Source of the DNA: Limnohabitans sp. DM1
Lineage (GTDB): Bacteria; Pseudomonadota; Gammaproteobacteria; Burkholderiales; Burkholderiaceae_C
Length of the DNA stretch: 64,000 nucleotides
Assembly: GCF_001269385.1 (NCBI RefSeq)
Contig: NZ_CXOO01000033.1
Coordinates: 1 to 64,000, forward strand
Direction of reading: 5' to 3'
In this document: one piece after another, positions 1 to 7,900 of the stretch
How positions within the stretch are numbered: position 1 is the stretch's first letter
Layout: every line of letters starts with the position of its first letter
Translations under genes and position numbers: made by a program
The notes under the pieces: generated by a model
Told to the model about the DNA's origin: nothing
The model's input: only the letters and a program-made list of their open reading frames with translations
The model's database searches: none

Positions 1-1090
1 GCGAGTCCTTGATGGCTGCAACCCTTGAACTCACCCCAGCGCTGCGCAGTGCTGCAGCATGCCGCGCCATGGGACTGTGGCGCGGTGCCCCGGCCAGGCA
101 CAAAGCGCACGCGCACCGAGCCGCCTTTGTGGGGCCACCCTCAGCGCCAAGGCCTGTGCGCCCACGTTCACCGCTGGCCTTGAGTGAGGTGGAACAGGCC
201 TTAGTGCTGCAAGCCCTGTGCAGTGAGCGATTTGCCGACACCGCGCCAGCGACAGTCCACGCCACATTGCTGGACGAAGGCACTTACCTGGGGTCGGTGC
301 GCACCATGTACCGCTTGCTGGCTGCCAACGCCAGCAGTGCCGAGCGTCGCCGCCAGCGTAGCCACCCGGTCTATGCCAAGCCTGAATTGCTGGCGACAGG
401 GCCCAACCAAGTCTGGTCGTGGGACATCACCAAACTCAAGGGTCCAGCCAAATGGACGTGCTTCCATCTCTACGTCATCCTGGACATCTTCAGTCGCTAC
501 GTCGTTGGATGGCTGATTGCGCCGCGTGAGAGCGCTGAGCTGGCCCAGCAACTGATTGCCGATACCGTGGCCCGCCACGACGTGATGCCCGGTGCGCTCA
601 CGCTGCACGCGGACCGGGGTACCTCTATGCGCTCCAAACCGGTGGCCAGTTTGTTGGTGGACCTGGACGTGGCCAAGAGCCACAGCCGTCCCTACACCTC
701 GGATGACAACCCCTACTCGGAATCCCAATTCAAGACCATGAAATACCGACCCGACTTCCCAGAGCGCTTTGGCAGCATTGAGGACGCCAGATTGCATTGC
801 CAGACATTCTTTGCCTGGTACAACGGGCAGCACTGCCACTCAGGAATTGGCCATATGACACCCCACAGCGTGCACTACGGGCTAGCGCAGGCAATGAGGG
901 AGATCAGGCAAGCAACGCTGAATGCGGCATTCGATGCCACACCCAACCGATTCAAGGGGGTCCGCCCTTGCCTAAAACCCATGCCCACAGCGGCCTGGAT
1001 CAACTCACCGCCAGCGCAAAGGAAGCCGTCTGAAACAGAACAACCCTGCACCGTAAATTTATGAAGCAAGGTGTAGCAAAGTCATTGACA
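1..1090 (+). mobile_element. IS3-family insertion sequence, right-hand part
   Basis: The window opens inside an IS3-type element. Its orfB is followed by a right end whose last bases read TCATTGACA. Read inward from that end the sequence begins TGTCA, the same five bases that begin the end of the neighbouring IS remnant at 1398. The left end and orfA lie before the window. Directly after 1090 the opposite strand is the middle of another IS orfA, so this copy appears to have inserted into an older IS. Confidence 0.75.
12..1064 (+). CDS. IS3-family transposase OrfB (DDE integrase)
   Basis: Catalytic subunit that would cut and join the IS ends; in this family it is normally made as an OrfAB frameshift fusion with the HTH protein OrfA. 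An N-terminal HTH-like region (about residues 60-110) precedes an rve integrase core. The acidic triad is visible: D in WSWDITKL, D in HADRG, and E in SESQFK, with 35 residues between the last two (DD35E). The 350-residue length is usual for OrfB. A TTG start at 9 is possible; the ATG at 12 was chosen. OrfA is not in the window, so whether the element can still move is unknown. Confidence 0.9.
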   Translation: MAATLELTPALRSAAACRAMGLWRGAPARHKAHAHRAAFVGPPSAPRPVRPRSPLALSEVEQALVLQALCSERFADTAPATVHATLLDEGTYLGSVRTMYRLLAANASSAERRRQRSHPVYAKPELLATGPNQVWSWDITKLKGPAKWTCFHLYVILDIFSRYVVGWLIAPRESAELAQQLIADTVARHDVMPGALTLHADRGTSMRSKPVASLLVDLDVAKSHSRPYTSDDNPYSESQFKTMKYRPDFPERFGSIEDARLHCQTFFAWYNGQHCHSGIGHMTPHSVHYGLAQAMREIRQATLNAAFDATPNRFKGVRPCLKPMPTAAWINSPPAQRKPSETEQPCTVNL

Positions 1091-1337
1091 CGTTCCGGCG
1101 GCACCAGGCGCTCTTAGCGGCCTCGTTCATCGCAGCTGTAGTGATCACGGCCTCAAGCCGGGCACCCGCAGACCAGGGCCGAGCTCGGGCAGGTCTGGTT
1201 TGTGCTTCTTCGCGCCAACGCTCCAGGGTTGCCTCGCTCACGCCCATCTCGCGCGAGACCACCTGCAGCGGTGCGCTCTCCGGTGGCAGCAACTTGGCTA
1301 CCGCTTTGTCTCTGAATGCTTGTCCATATCGAGCCAT
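1059..1337 (-). pseudogene. Truncated IS3-family OrfA (HTH transposase subunit)
   Basis: The first ~80 residues match an IS3 OrfA: MARYGQAFRDKAVAKLL, then an HTH with GVSEATLERWREEA, then a stretch ending in AAKSAWCRRN. After that the reading frame enters the end of the IS occupying 1-1090 and stops at a TAA supplied by it. The DNA-binding half remains, but the region leading into OrfB is gone. It runs opposite to the neighbouring OrfB, so it belongs to a different IS copy rather than being that element's own OrfA. Confidence 0.8.
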
Positions 1338-1398
1338 TTTGTTCTTTCATCGCCGCCCCCAGGTTCTAGGTTCTATCGAGGCGACAACTAGTCTGACA
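1091..1398 (-). mobile_element. Remnant of a second IS3-family element (left end plus part of orfA)
   Basis: On the minus strand the remnant starts near 1398 with TGTCAGACTAGTTGTC, about 60 bases before the orfA start, and runs to 1091 where the other IS interrupts it. Group II intron-like sequence begins immediately outside its end, so this IS probably inserted into, or truncated, the 5' part of the intron. The exact terminus and any target duplication cannot be confirmed because the other end lies outside the window. Confidence 0.65.
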
Positions 1399-1660
1399 CA
1401 GGGGGTACGGAACAGGGTAAGCCCGTAGCAGGGTCCAGCTACAATAGCCGGACAAACTTTATCGCAAGATAAAGCGAATCTGTTGCGGGTAAAAGATTGC
1501 AGAAAAAGCGAACGCTGCGTTGTAACGACGAAGATACGGGTGAAATCCCCTGACTCGAAAGAGTGCTGACTTCTGCAAGGTGGTCTATCGCAAGATAGAT
1601 TTGCTCCAACCACCCGAAGGGTATGCATCCCTTCGGGGATGCGCTCATCCTTCGGACTGA

Positions 1661-1734
1661 GCGGGCGTAGCTCAATGGCAGAGCTGAAGCTTCCCAAGCT
1701 TAAGACGAGGGTTCGATTCCCTTCGCCCGCTCCA
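1661..1734 (+). tRNA. tRNA-Gly (anticodon CCC)
   Basis: Complete 74-base cloverleaf with CCA encoded. The acceptor stem GCGGGCG pairs with CGCCCGC, the D stem is GCTC/GAGC, the anticodon loop is TTCCCAA (anticodon CCC) and the T arm is GAGGG-TTCGATT-CCCTT. The anticodon stem pairs at four positions with a G-A mismatch at its outer pair. It lies only 18 bases before the intron reverse transcriptase start, so it is inside the intron rather than flanking it. It could supply the glycine tRNA whose gene the intron interrupts. Confidence 0.9.
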
Positions 1735-1752
1735 TTCTCAACGGAGGTTGAT

Positions 1753-3384
1753 ATGGACGCAGTTCAATGCGATGTTGCCTCTGATACATGGACACACTGG
1801 CACGGCATCAGCTGGCCAGACGTGCATCGTGTAGTTGGAAGGCTGCAAATCCGCATTGCGAAAGCAACGAAAGCAGGTGAATGGCGACAAGTCAAACGCC
1901 TGCAACGACTACTCACACACAGTACCAGTGCGAAAGCCTTGGCGGTGCGTCGAGTAACTGAGAACAGGGGACACAAAACCCCCGGGGTAGACCAAGTTCT
2001 TTGGAACACCCCTGAAGCGAAATTCACAGCGATTGCGTCTCTTGGAAACAAGAAATACAAACCGCTGCCACTTCGCAGAATCCACATACCGAAAAAGAGT
2101 GGCGGGACACGGCCCCTGGGCATCCCCACCATGAAAGATCGGGCATCGCAAGCGCTACACCTGCTATCGCTTGATCCAGTAGCTGAAACAATTGGAGATA
2201 CAAACTCGTACGGCTTCCGCCGCGAAAGATCCACAGCAGATGCTATCGAACAGGTCAAAAATGACCTGTCACGAAAAGACTCTCCGCAATGGATACTCGA
2301 GGGCGACATCAAAGGTTGCTTTGACAACATCAGTCACAACTGGCTGCTCCAGCACGTTCCTATGAATAAGCAGGTGCTCCAAAAATGGCTGAAGGCTGGA
2401 TATTTTGAGGGTAATACCCTCTTCCCAACCAAGAGTGGCACACCTCAGGGCGGCATCATCTCACCGGTCTTATCGAACCTGGCATTGGATGGGCTGCAAG
2501 CAGCACTGAAAGGATTATTCCGCACAGTGCGCGAAGCAAGAGCCGCCAAAGTCAATTTCATCCGATACGCCGATGACTTCATCATCACCGGAAGCTCGAA
2601 AGAACTTTTGGAACAGCAGGTGAAGCCCCTGGTTAAGAATTTTCTTAGCCAACGGGGATTGGAGCTTTCCGAGACAAAAACCTTCATCACACATGTGACT
2701 GATGGTTTCGATTTTCTGGGATGGACTGTTCGCAAGCATGGAGACATGCTGGCCAGGAAACCTTCCAAGAAAAACGTGAAATCATTCCTGGACAAGATCA
2801 GAATCAAACTGAAAGAACTACGCACTGAACGACAAGCAGAAGTGATCTATCAACTCAACCCGATCATCCGGGGCTGGGCCAACTATCACCGAAGCCAAAT
2901 GTCCAGTAGAACGTTCGCCAAGTGCGATCATCACATTTGGGAAGCGCTCTGGCGATGGGCAAAGCGTCGGCACCCAAACAAGGGGGCACGATGGATAAAG
3001 AAACGTTACTTCAAGATCATCAATGGTCGAGAATGGCGATTCGTGGAAGGGCAAAACATGCTTCTGACTCTGAGTGGATTTACAAAGCAAGTCCACATCA
3101 AAATCAAGTCAGATGCAAACCCCTACGACCCTAACGATGAGGCCTATTTCGCAAAGCGTTTGGCTATGCGAATGAACTCCTCACTGGCGGGTCGCCGAAA
3201 ACTGATTTGGATCTGGAATTGGCAAGACGGAAGTTGTTCTCGGTGCGGTGAAAAGATCACCTGGGAAACCAAGTGGCACTTACATCACATCGTCCGGCGT
3301 GTAGACGGCGGCTCGAACAAACTGAGCAATCTTGAGTTGCTTCATCCTGACTGTCATGTACAGCACCATGTCAATAGTCGTTGA
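1753..3384 (+). CDS. ltrA: Group II intron reverse transcriptase/maturase with HNH endonuclease
   Basis: Intron-encoded protein (543 aa) that would help splicing, copy the intron RNA and nick target DNA during retrohoming. It shows RT blocks with GIPTMKDRASQ, the catalytic YADD in FIRYADDF near residue 271, and SGTPQGG. The maturase domain X is around PIIRGWANYHR near residue 375. A C-terminal HNH endonuclease spans about residues 495-540, with CSRCG, then HLHHI, then PDCHVQHH. The ATG at 1753 is preceded by a clear GGAGGT (1743-1748); in-frame codons further upstream run through the tRNA. The ORF looks intact. The closest class by memory is chloroplast-like, which is an inference. Confidence 0.93.
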   Translation: MDAVQCDVASDTWTHWHGISWPDVHRVVGRLQIRIAKATKAGEWRQVKRLQRLLTHSTSAKALAVRRVTENRGHKTPGVDQVLWNTPEAKFTAIASLGNKKYKPLPLRRIHIPKKSGGTRPLGIPTMKDRASQALHLLSLDPVAETIGDTNSYGFRRERSTADAIEQVKNDLSRKDSPQWILEGDIKGCFDNISHNWLLQHVPMNKQVLQKWLKAGYFEGNTLFPTKSGTPQGGIISPVLSNLALDGLQAALKGLFRTVREARAAKVNFIRYADDFIITGSSKELLEQQVKPLVKNFLSQRGLELSETKTFITHVTDGFDFLGWTVRKHGDMLARKPSKKNVKSFLDKIRIKLKELRTERQAEVIYQLNPIIRGWANYHRSQMSSRTFAKCDHHIWEALWRWAKRRHPNKGARWIKKRYFKIINGREWRFVEGQNMLLTLSGFTKQVHIKIKSDANPYDPNDEAYFAKRLAMRMNSSLAGRRKLIWIWNWQDGSCSRCGEKITWETKWHLHHIVRRVDGGSNKLSNLELLHPDCHVQHHVNSR

Positions 3385-3457
3385 CAGCAGAGTCTCTCGA
3401 CTCTGAGGTAATTCGAAACTGCTGCTCCATCAAACGATGGTACAGTCATGACTGCTT

Positions 3458-3532
3458 GAGCCGGATGCGGGGAAACTTGCAAGTCCGGTTCTGAGGGGAG
3501 GGACACACCGCGAGGTGTGTTCCTTACCCGAT
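3458..3532 (+). ncRNA. Group II intron domains V and VI, 3' end of intron
   Basis: Domain V is the 34-base hairpin 3458-3491. It opens GAGCCGG and closes CCGGTTC, with the usual GGGAAACTT-type segment. Domain VI follows as a hairpin with arms GGGACACACC and GGTGTGTTCC around a GCGA loop, and an unpaired A shortly before the 3' boundary. The boundary is placed after CCGAT at 3532, but it could be a few bases off because the 5' exon is not visible to test base pairing. Confidence 0.85.
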
Positions 3533-3567
3533 AAATAACGTGGGTTCGATTCCCATCACCCGCTCCA
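3533..3567 (+). pseudogene. 3' part of a tRNA-Gly gene split by the intron
   Basis: The bases after the intron form a tRNA 3' half: the end of an anticodon arm, a variable loop, a T arm GTGGG-TTCGATT-CCCAT, an acceptor strand CACCCGC and TCCA. The acceptor strand would pair with GCGGGTG, so this is not the 3' half of the intact tRNA at 1661. A terminator hairpin follows, as after a real tRNA gene. The 5' half is not seen and presumably lies upstream of the IS elements, outside the window. Confidence 0.8.
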
Positions 3568-3586
3568 GTCTCCTGATCATTCCATG

Positions 3587-3614
3587 AAGGCCCCGCAAGG
3601 GGCCTTCGGCTTTT
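3587..3614 (+). terminator. Rho-independent terminator after the split tRNA-Gly
   Basis: Perfect 8-bp stem AAGGCCCC with loop GCAA and GGGGCCTT, followed by CGGCTTTT. It shows that the split tRNA was the last part of a transcript. It also argues against the upstream ATG at 3584 as the start of the next gene. Confidence 0.8.
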
Positions 3615-3625
3615 GTATCCGCCCC

Positions 3626-4453
3626 ATGCACATCACCGTCAACGAAGAACTCAAAGCCTACATCGACCCACTCACGCCCGATGAGCACGCCTCGCTGGAG
3701 CGCAGCATCCTGGCCGAGGGCTGCCGCGATGCCTTGGTGTTGTGGGGCGATGTTCTGGTGGACGGACACAACCGCTACGGCATTTGCCAAAAGCATGGCC
3801 TGCCCTTTCAGACGGTGCAAAACACGAGATTCCAATCGATGGAGGACGTGCACCTGTGGATGATCGACCAGCACCTGGGGCGGCGCAGCGTGTCGGATTT
3901 TCAGCGCGGCGTGCTGGCCTTGCGCAAACGCGCGATTTTGGCCGAGCAGCGCACCCAGACCATCGCCGCCACGGCCAACAGGGACGCCACGCTGTCTGAA
4001 CACGCATCGCAAGAGACGCCTCAAGACATCGCGGCCAGCGGCCCCAACCCGCTCAAAAGCCGCGCCGATATTGCCAAAGTGGCCCGATTGAGCAACAGCC
4101 AGGTCGTGCAGATCGAGAAAATCCAGAAGCAAGCCGCACCAGAACTGGTGGCAGCAGTCAAAGCTGGGACGATCTCCATCAATGCCGCAGCTGCCGTGGC
4201 CAGCTTGCCCGCAGAAGAACAAAAAACAGCCGCATTGGGCGGCAAGGATGAACTCAAACAAGCGGCCAAACGCGTGCGTGAAGTGAACCGCAAAGCCCCC
4301 AAGGAAGACACCCTCACCGCCGAGAACGACACACCCGAGACGATCCAGACTTTGCGCCAACAGGTACAGGCCCTGACCGATGAAAACCAGCGCCTGCGCC
4401 AGCATGTGGCTGAACTTGAGGCCCGTTTGCAAGCCTCAAACGCCCCCCACTGA
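3626..4453 (+). CDS. ParB-like N-terminal-domain protein, orphan
   Basis: 275-residue protein with a ParB/Srx-type N-terminal domain: residues 9-60 include LTPDEHASLERSI, a glycine/aspartate segment and DGHNRYGIC. A helical middle part has an HTH-like KSRADIAKVARLSNSQVVQIEKI. The C-terminal ~40 residues are a Leu/Gln-rich coiled coil. Such proteins bind DNA, and some bind or hydrolyse nucleotide. There is no parA partner, and nothing shows whether it acts in partition, plasmid/phage maintenance or regulation. The start at 3626 was chosen because the earlier ATG lies in the tRNA terminator. It could be cargo associated with the tRNA locus. Confidence 0.7.
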   Translation: MHITVNEELKAYIDPLTPDEHASLERSILAEGCRDALVLWGDVLVDGHNRYGICQKHGLPFQTVQNTRFQSMEDVHLWMIDQHLGRRSVSDFQRGVLALRKRAILAEQRTQTIAATANRDATLSEHASQETPQDIAASGPNPLKSRADIAKVARLSNSQVVQIEKIQKQAAPELVAAVKAGTISINAAAAVASLPAEEQKTAALGGKDELKQAAKRVREVNRKAPKEDTLTAENDTPETIQTLRQQVQALTDENQRLRQHVAELEARLQASNAPH

Positions 4454-4589
4454 GCCCCAGACAAACTGGGCGACCCAAGCCCCATGGCAGGCAGGGCAGC
4501 GGCCCACAAATGACCGCTAACGCCCAAAGCAAGTCACCTGGGGGGCAGCACAAAGGTATGAGGGTGCCCGCAGGAAGACGCCCTGCAAC

Positions 4590-5585
4590 TTATTGAGGCT
4601 TGACCTCACGCAGCACGATGGCGCGTGTGGGCACCTCAGGCCAGCGCAAGCGCTCACCCTGGAAGTAAACCTGCGCCTGATCCGTGTGTTCAAAATACAC
4701 ACGCCAAGGGGGTGGCCCGTAAACACTTCGGCCCTCTTTGGCCTGCAAGGTGAGCACCGTGCTCTTGCCCGTGCCGTCCTTGGCGCACACCGAACCGGCC
4801 TTGAGCGGGACGATGTAAACCATGTCACCGGCCTTGCTGGGAATCTTGGAGGTCAGCAAGGTTCCCTGCTCCGTGCTTTGGCAAAGCGATTCGGGCAAGG
4901 CAAGCGCGACTGCAGGCGCGGCCACACTGACAGGCAAGGCAGGGGTGGAAGCTGAATTGACGGGCACCGCACTGGCAAGGGCAGCCATGTCCGCTGGAGT
5001 TGAAACGGATGCTTCAGGCACGGCAGCCTCGGCTGCCAACTGCGCGTCAGAGGCTTCGGTCAATACGGCAGGCGCAGGCAGTTGTGTTGCGGGCGCGGGC
5101 GCCAGGTAAGACTGCACACGCGCCCATTGTTCAGTCGCCCAATGGGTGATCGGCTCGGGCTGCAAATACAAGCCCGTCGCCAAGGCACCCAAAACGAGCA
5201 GGCCTGACCACCACAGAAACCAGCGGACAAATCGCCGAGCACCACCGGATGATTCCTGTTGGGCACTCTTGCGTTGTTCGGATAACTGGATCAAGTCGTC
5301 CAAAACCTGCACAGATATCATGGCCGGGTCAGCACTGACACCCTCGTTGGCGATGGTGCGGATCACGCTTTCGGGGTCTTGCCCTAAAGCCTTGGCGACT
5401 TTTCGGGCTGCACTGTACTTGATCGGTTCGGAATAGAACAAGGAGGAGCCACCCGACTCCAGTTGTTGAACCTGTGCAGCCGACAAATTCACGCGGCGTG
5501 CAAGATCGCTCAGCTCTATTTGCTGCGCAAGGCGCCATTCGCGCAACAGCTCACCGCGAACGCGGTCCGAATTGGGTGTTGACAT
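4590..5585 (-). CDS. RodZ-like HTH, single-pass membrane protein
   Basis: 331-residue protein. An N-terminal helix-turn-helix of the RodZ/Xre type (about residues 8-70, with LSDLARRVNLSAAQVQQLE) is followed by a basic segment and one membrane helix (about 120-143, rich in Trp and Leu). Then come a long Ala/Pro/Val linker and a C-terminal domain (about 230-331). This is the layout of RodZ, which links MreB to the cell-wall machinery, but the gene is not beside ispG or hisS where rodZ usually sits in this order. It may therefore be a second, specialised copy. The upstream region is AT-rich and probably holds its promoter. Confidence 0.65.
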   Translation of the reverse strand: MSTPNSDRVRGELLREWRLAQQIELSDLARRVNLSAAQVQQLESGGSSLFYSEPIKYSAARKVAKALGQDPESVIRTIANEGVSADPAMISVQVLDDLIQLSEQRKSAQQESSGGARRFVRWFLWWSGLLVLGALATGLYLQPEPITHWATEQWARVQSYLAPAPATQLPAPAVLTEASDAQLAAEAAVPEASVSTPADMAALASAVPVNSASTPALPVSVAAPAVALALPESLCQSTEQGTLLTSKIPSKAGDMVYIVPLKAGSVCAKDGTGKSTVLTLQAKEGRSVYGPPPWRVYFEHTDQAQVYFQGERLRWPEVPTRAIVLREVKPQ

Positions 5586-5703
5586 TCCAAAAACCGTCAA
5601 AAATCACTATTTTGTACCAAATTTAATCACTTGGGAATACACAGATTCAATTTTAAAATTCGGATTATTTTAATATTCAGTTAAATTTAGCAAAATTAAT
5701 GAA

Positions 5704-5728
5704 AAAAGCCACGAAATTCGTGGCTTTT
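5704..5728. terminator. Bidirectional terminator-like palindrome after scoB
   Basis: Near-perfect palindrome AAAAGCCACGAA-A-TTCGTGGCTTTT with A and T tracts on both sides. It lies 24 bases after the scoB stop codon and closes the scoAB transcript on the minus strand. Confidence 0.8.
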
Positions 5729-5751
5729 AAAAATAATCAAAACGTCCAGCT

Positions 5752-6393
<642 letters not shown>

Positions 6394-6426
6394 ATCAGGC
6401 TCCTGTTTTTTCTGTCACGGCGGGCT

Positions 6427-7134
6427 TCATACGCCCGCCTTTTCTGTAATGGTGCGTTTCTCGATGCGCTTTTCCGGCTTCGTGTTCAGCACGATGCGGT
6501 GTACATAAATGCCGGGCAAGTGAACGCTGTCCGGGTGCATGGCACCGGTTTCCACAATCTCTTCGACCTCGACCACACAAATCCTGCCGGCCATGGCCAC
6601 AGCCGGGTTGAAGTTGCGCGAGGTGTAGCGGAACTGCAGGTTGCCGGACTTGTCGGCGCGGTGCGCTTTAACCAGCGACACATCGGGCACAAGCGAACGC
6701 TCCATCACATAGGTCTCGCCATCGAACTCGCGCAGCTCTTTGCCCTCGGCCACCAAAGTGCCCACACCGGTCTTGGTGAAAAAAGCCGGGATGCCCGCGC
6801 CGCCCGCACGCAGCTTTTCGGCCAAGGTGCCTTGTGGCGTGAACTCCAAAGCCAACTCGCCCGCCAGGTACTGGCGTTCAAACTCTTTGTTCTCGCCCAC
6901 GTAAGACGAAATCATTTTCTTGATCTGGCGGGTTTGCAGCAACAAGCCCAAACCGAAATCGTCCACGCCCGCGTTGTTGGAAATGGCCGTCAGGTTTTGC
7001 ACGCCGCTGTCACGCAGCGCCGCAATCAAAGCCTCAGGAATACCGCACAGGCCAAAGCCGCCCACGCCAATGAGTTGCCCGTCAGCCACGATGCCCTTGA
7101 GGGCCTCGGCTGCGGAAGGAAAAATCTTGTTCAC
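6427..7134 (-). CDS. scoA: 3-oxoacid CoA-transferase subunit A
   Basis: Alpha subunit (235 aa) partner of ScoB. The N-terminal glycine-rich GVGGFGLCGIPEAL is the CoA-transferase family signature, followed by NNAGVDDFGLGLLL. The GTG at 7134 was chosen because a GGAG lies six bases before it and the protein then begins MNKIFPSAAEAL, as relatives do; an ATG four codons earlier has no ribosome site. The upstream region carries repeated CTACG palindromes and a divergent PAS-LuxR regulator, which may control this operon. Confidence 0.93.
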   Translation of the reverse strand: MNKIFPSAAEALKGIVADGQLIGVGGFGLCGIPEALIAALRDSGVQNLTAISNNAGVDDFGLGLLLQTRQIKKMISSYVGENKEFERQYLAGELALEFTPQGTLAEKLRAGGAGIPAFFTKTGVGTLVAEGKELREFDGETYVMERSLVPDVSLVKAHRADKSGNLQFRYTSRNFNPAVAMAGRICVVEVEEIVETGAMHPDSVHLPGIYVHRIVLNTKPEKRIEKRTITEKAGV

Positions 7135-7160
7135 GCCAAACTCCATTCAGGAAAGAGAAC

Positions 7161-7200
7161 GCTACGATACTACGTAATCAACTACGTAGTTTTTCGTAGA
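7161..7200. promoter_or_regulatory. CTACG-repeat palindromes upstream of scoAB, candidate operator
   Basis: A short AT-richer stretch holds three CTACG copies (7162, 7170, 7182) plus CGTAG on the other side. The 10-bp palindrome ACTACGTAGT lies at 7181-7190 and TACGTA at 7171-7176. It sits about 35 bases before the scoA start and faces the luxR-type gene. Repeated dyads in this position suit a regulator binding site. The regulator is not proven. Confidence 0.5.
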
Positions 7201-7240
7201 GGGCGGCCCTTAGAGAAACCCAGCCGGCATGGGGGGTTCT

Positions 7241-7315
7241 GTGGGAGCTTGCCTGCAAGCGATAACGCGCTCACCCCAATCCATGGCCAGCAGGCTGGCT
7301 CCTACAAAAAGCGTC
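7241..7315. repeat. REP-like hairpin repeat before the PAS-LuxR gene
   Basis: Arms GTGGGAGCTTGCCTGC and GCAGGCTGGCTCCTAC form an imperfect inverted repeat, a variant of the GTAGGAGC...GCTCCTAC hairpins found elsewhere in the window. It lies directly before the chosen start at 7319 and would form the gene's 5' leader. Confidence 0.6.
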
Positions 7316-7318
7316 CCC

Positions 7319-7879
7319 ATGACACAGGACATCGACTACCGCCTCGCCTTTGACCTCGCCCCCATCGGCATGGTGCTCTCGCGCAACCGCACCATGGTCG
7401 ACTGCAACCAGCGCATGTGCGAAATGTTTGGCGCCCCACGCGAACAACTGATCGGCCAGACCTTCCAGCTGCTCTACCCCAGCGCCGACGAATACGAACG
7501 CACCGGCCAGCGCATCGCGCCCATACTGAACGCCAAAGGCGTGTACGCCGACGACCGCGTGATGAAGCGCGTGGACGGCCGCTTTAAAGGCGAGACCTTT
7601 TGGTGCCATGTGACCGGCCGTGCGCTCAACCGCGATGCCCCACACGAAGCAGGCATCTGGACCTTTGAAGACCTGTCGGCCCGCAAACCCGTCAAGGCCG
7701 AACTCACCGCCCGCGAACGCGAAGTCGCCGCCCACCTGATGGACGGCCAAACCAGCAAGGAAATCGGCAAAGCCTTGGGCATCAGCCACCGCACGGTGGA
7801 GATTTACCGCGTCAAGCTCATGCGCAAATACCAGGCATCAGGGGCTGCGGATTTGATTCAGAAGTTAATGCGCGGGTAA
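7319..7879 (+). CDS. PAS domain, LuxR-type transcription regulator
   Basis: 186-residue one-component regulator. A PAS sensor domain (about residues 8-118, with LAPIGMVLSRNRTMVDCN and a GIWTFEDLS end) is joined to a C-terminal LuxR HTH (about 122-186, LTAREREVAAHLMDGQTSKEIG then SHRTVEIYRVKLM). The ligand is unknown. It is divergent from scoAB, whose upstream region has palindromes, so regulation of CoA-transferase expression is plausible. Earlier in-frame starts run through the REP-like repeat and were rejected. Confidence 0.85.
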   Translation: MTQDIDYRLAFDLAPIGMVLSRNRTMVDCNQRMCEMFGAPREQLIGQTFQLLYPSADEYERTGQRIAPILNAKGVYADDRVMKRVDGRFKGETFWCHVTGRALNRDAPHEAGIWTFEDLSARKPVKAELTAREREVAAHLMDGQTSKEIGKALGISHRTVEIYRVKLMRKYQASGAADLIQKLMRG

Positions 7880-7900
7880 GAAGACGCCAAACACCATCAC

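Larger units (their letters stand above)
1399..3532 (+). mobile_element. Group II intron, 5' end interrupted or lost, carrying a tRNA gene
   Basis: A retroelement with a 5' structured region (1399-1640), an intron-encoded protein (1753-3384), and domains V and VI (3458-3532). The 5' region has two hairpins capped by GCAA tetraloops (1457-1474 and 1580-1613, the first with a 7-bp stem) and a perfect 9-bp inverted repeat (1613-1621 / 1629-1637), as expected for ribozyme domains I-III. No GTGYG 5' boundary was found, so the first part of domain I is missing or displaced by the IS at 1-1398. The intron-encoded protein resembles the chloroplast-like class with a C-terminal HNH. The 3' boundary falls in a tRNA-Gly gene. 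A whole tRNA-Gly sits between the 5' region and the ORF, apparently in domain IV. Confidence 0.8.

Noticed and set aside
3533-3567. Functional second tRNA
   Set aside because: Only the 3' half is present after the intron, and no 5' half is in the window, so it cannot be a tRNA as it stands.
3584-3625. Earlier start for the ParB-like gene
   Set aside because: These bases are the tRNA terminator stem-loop; the conserved domain begins after the ATG at 3626.
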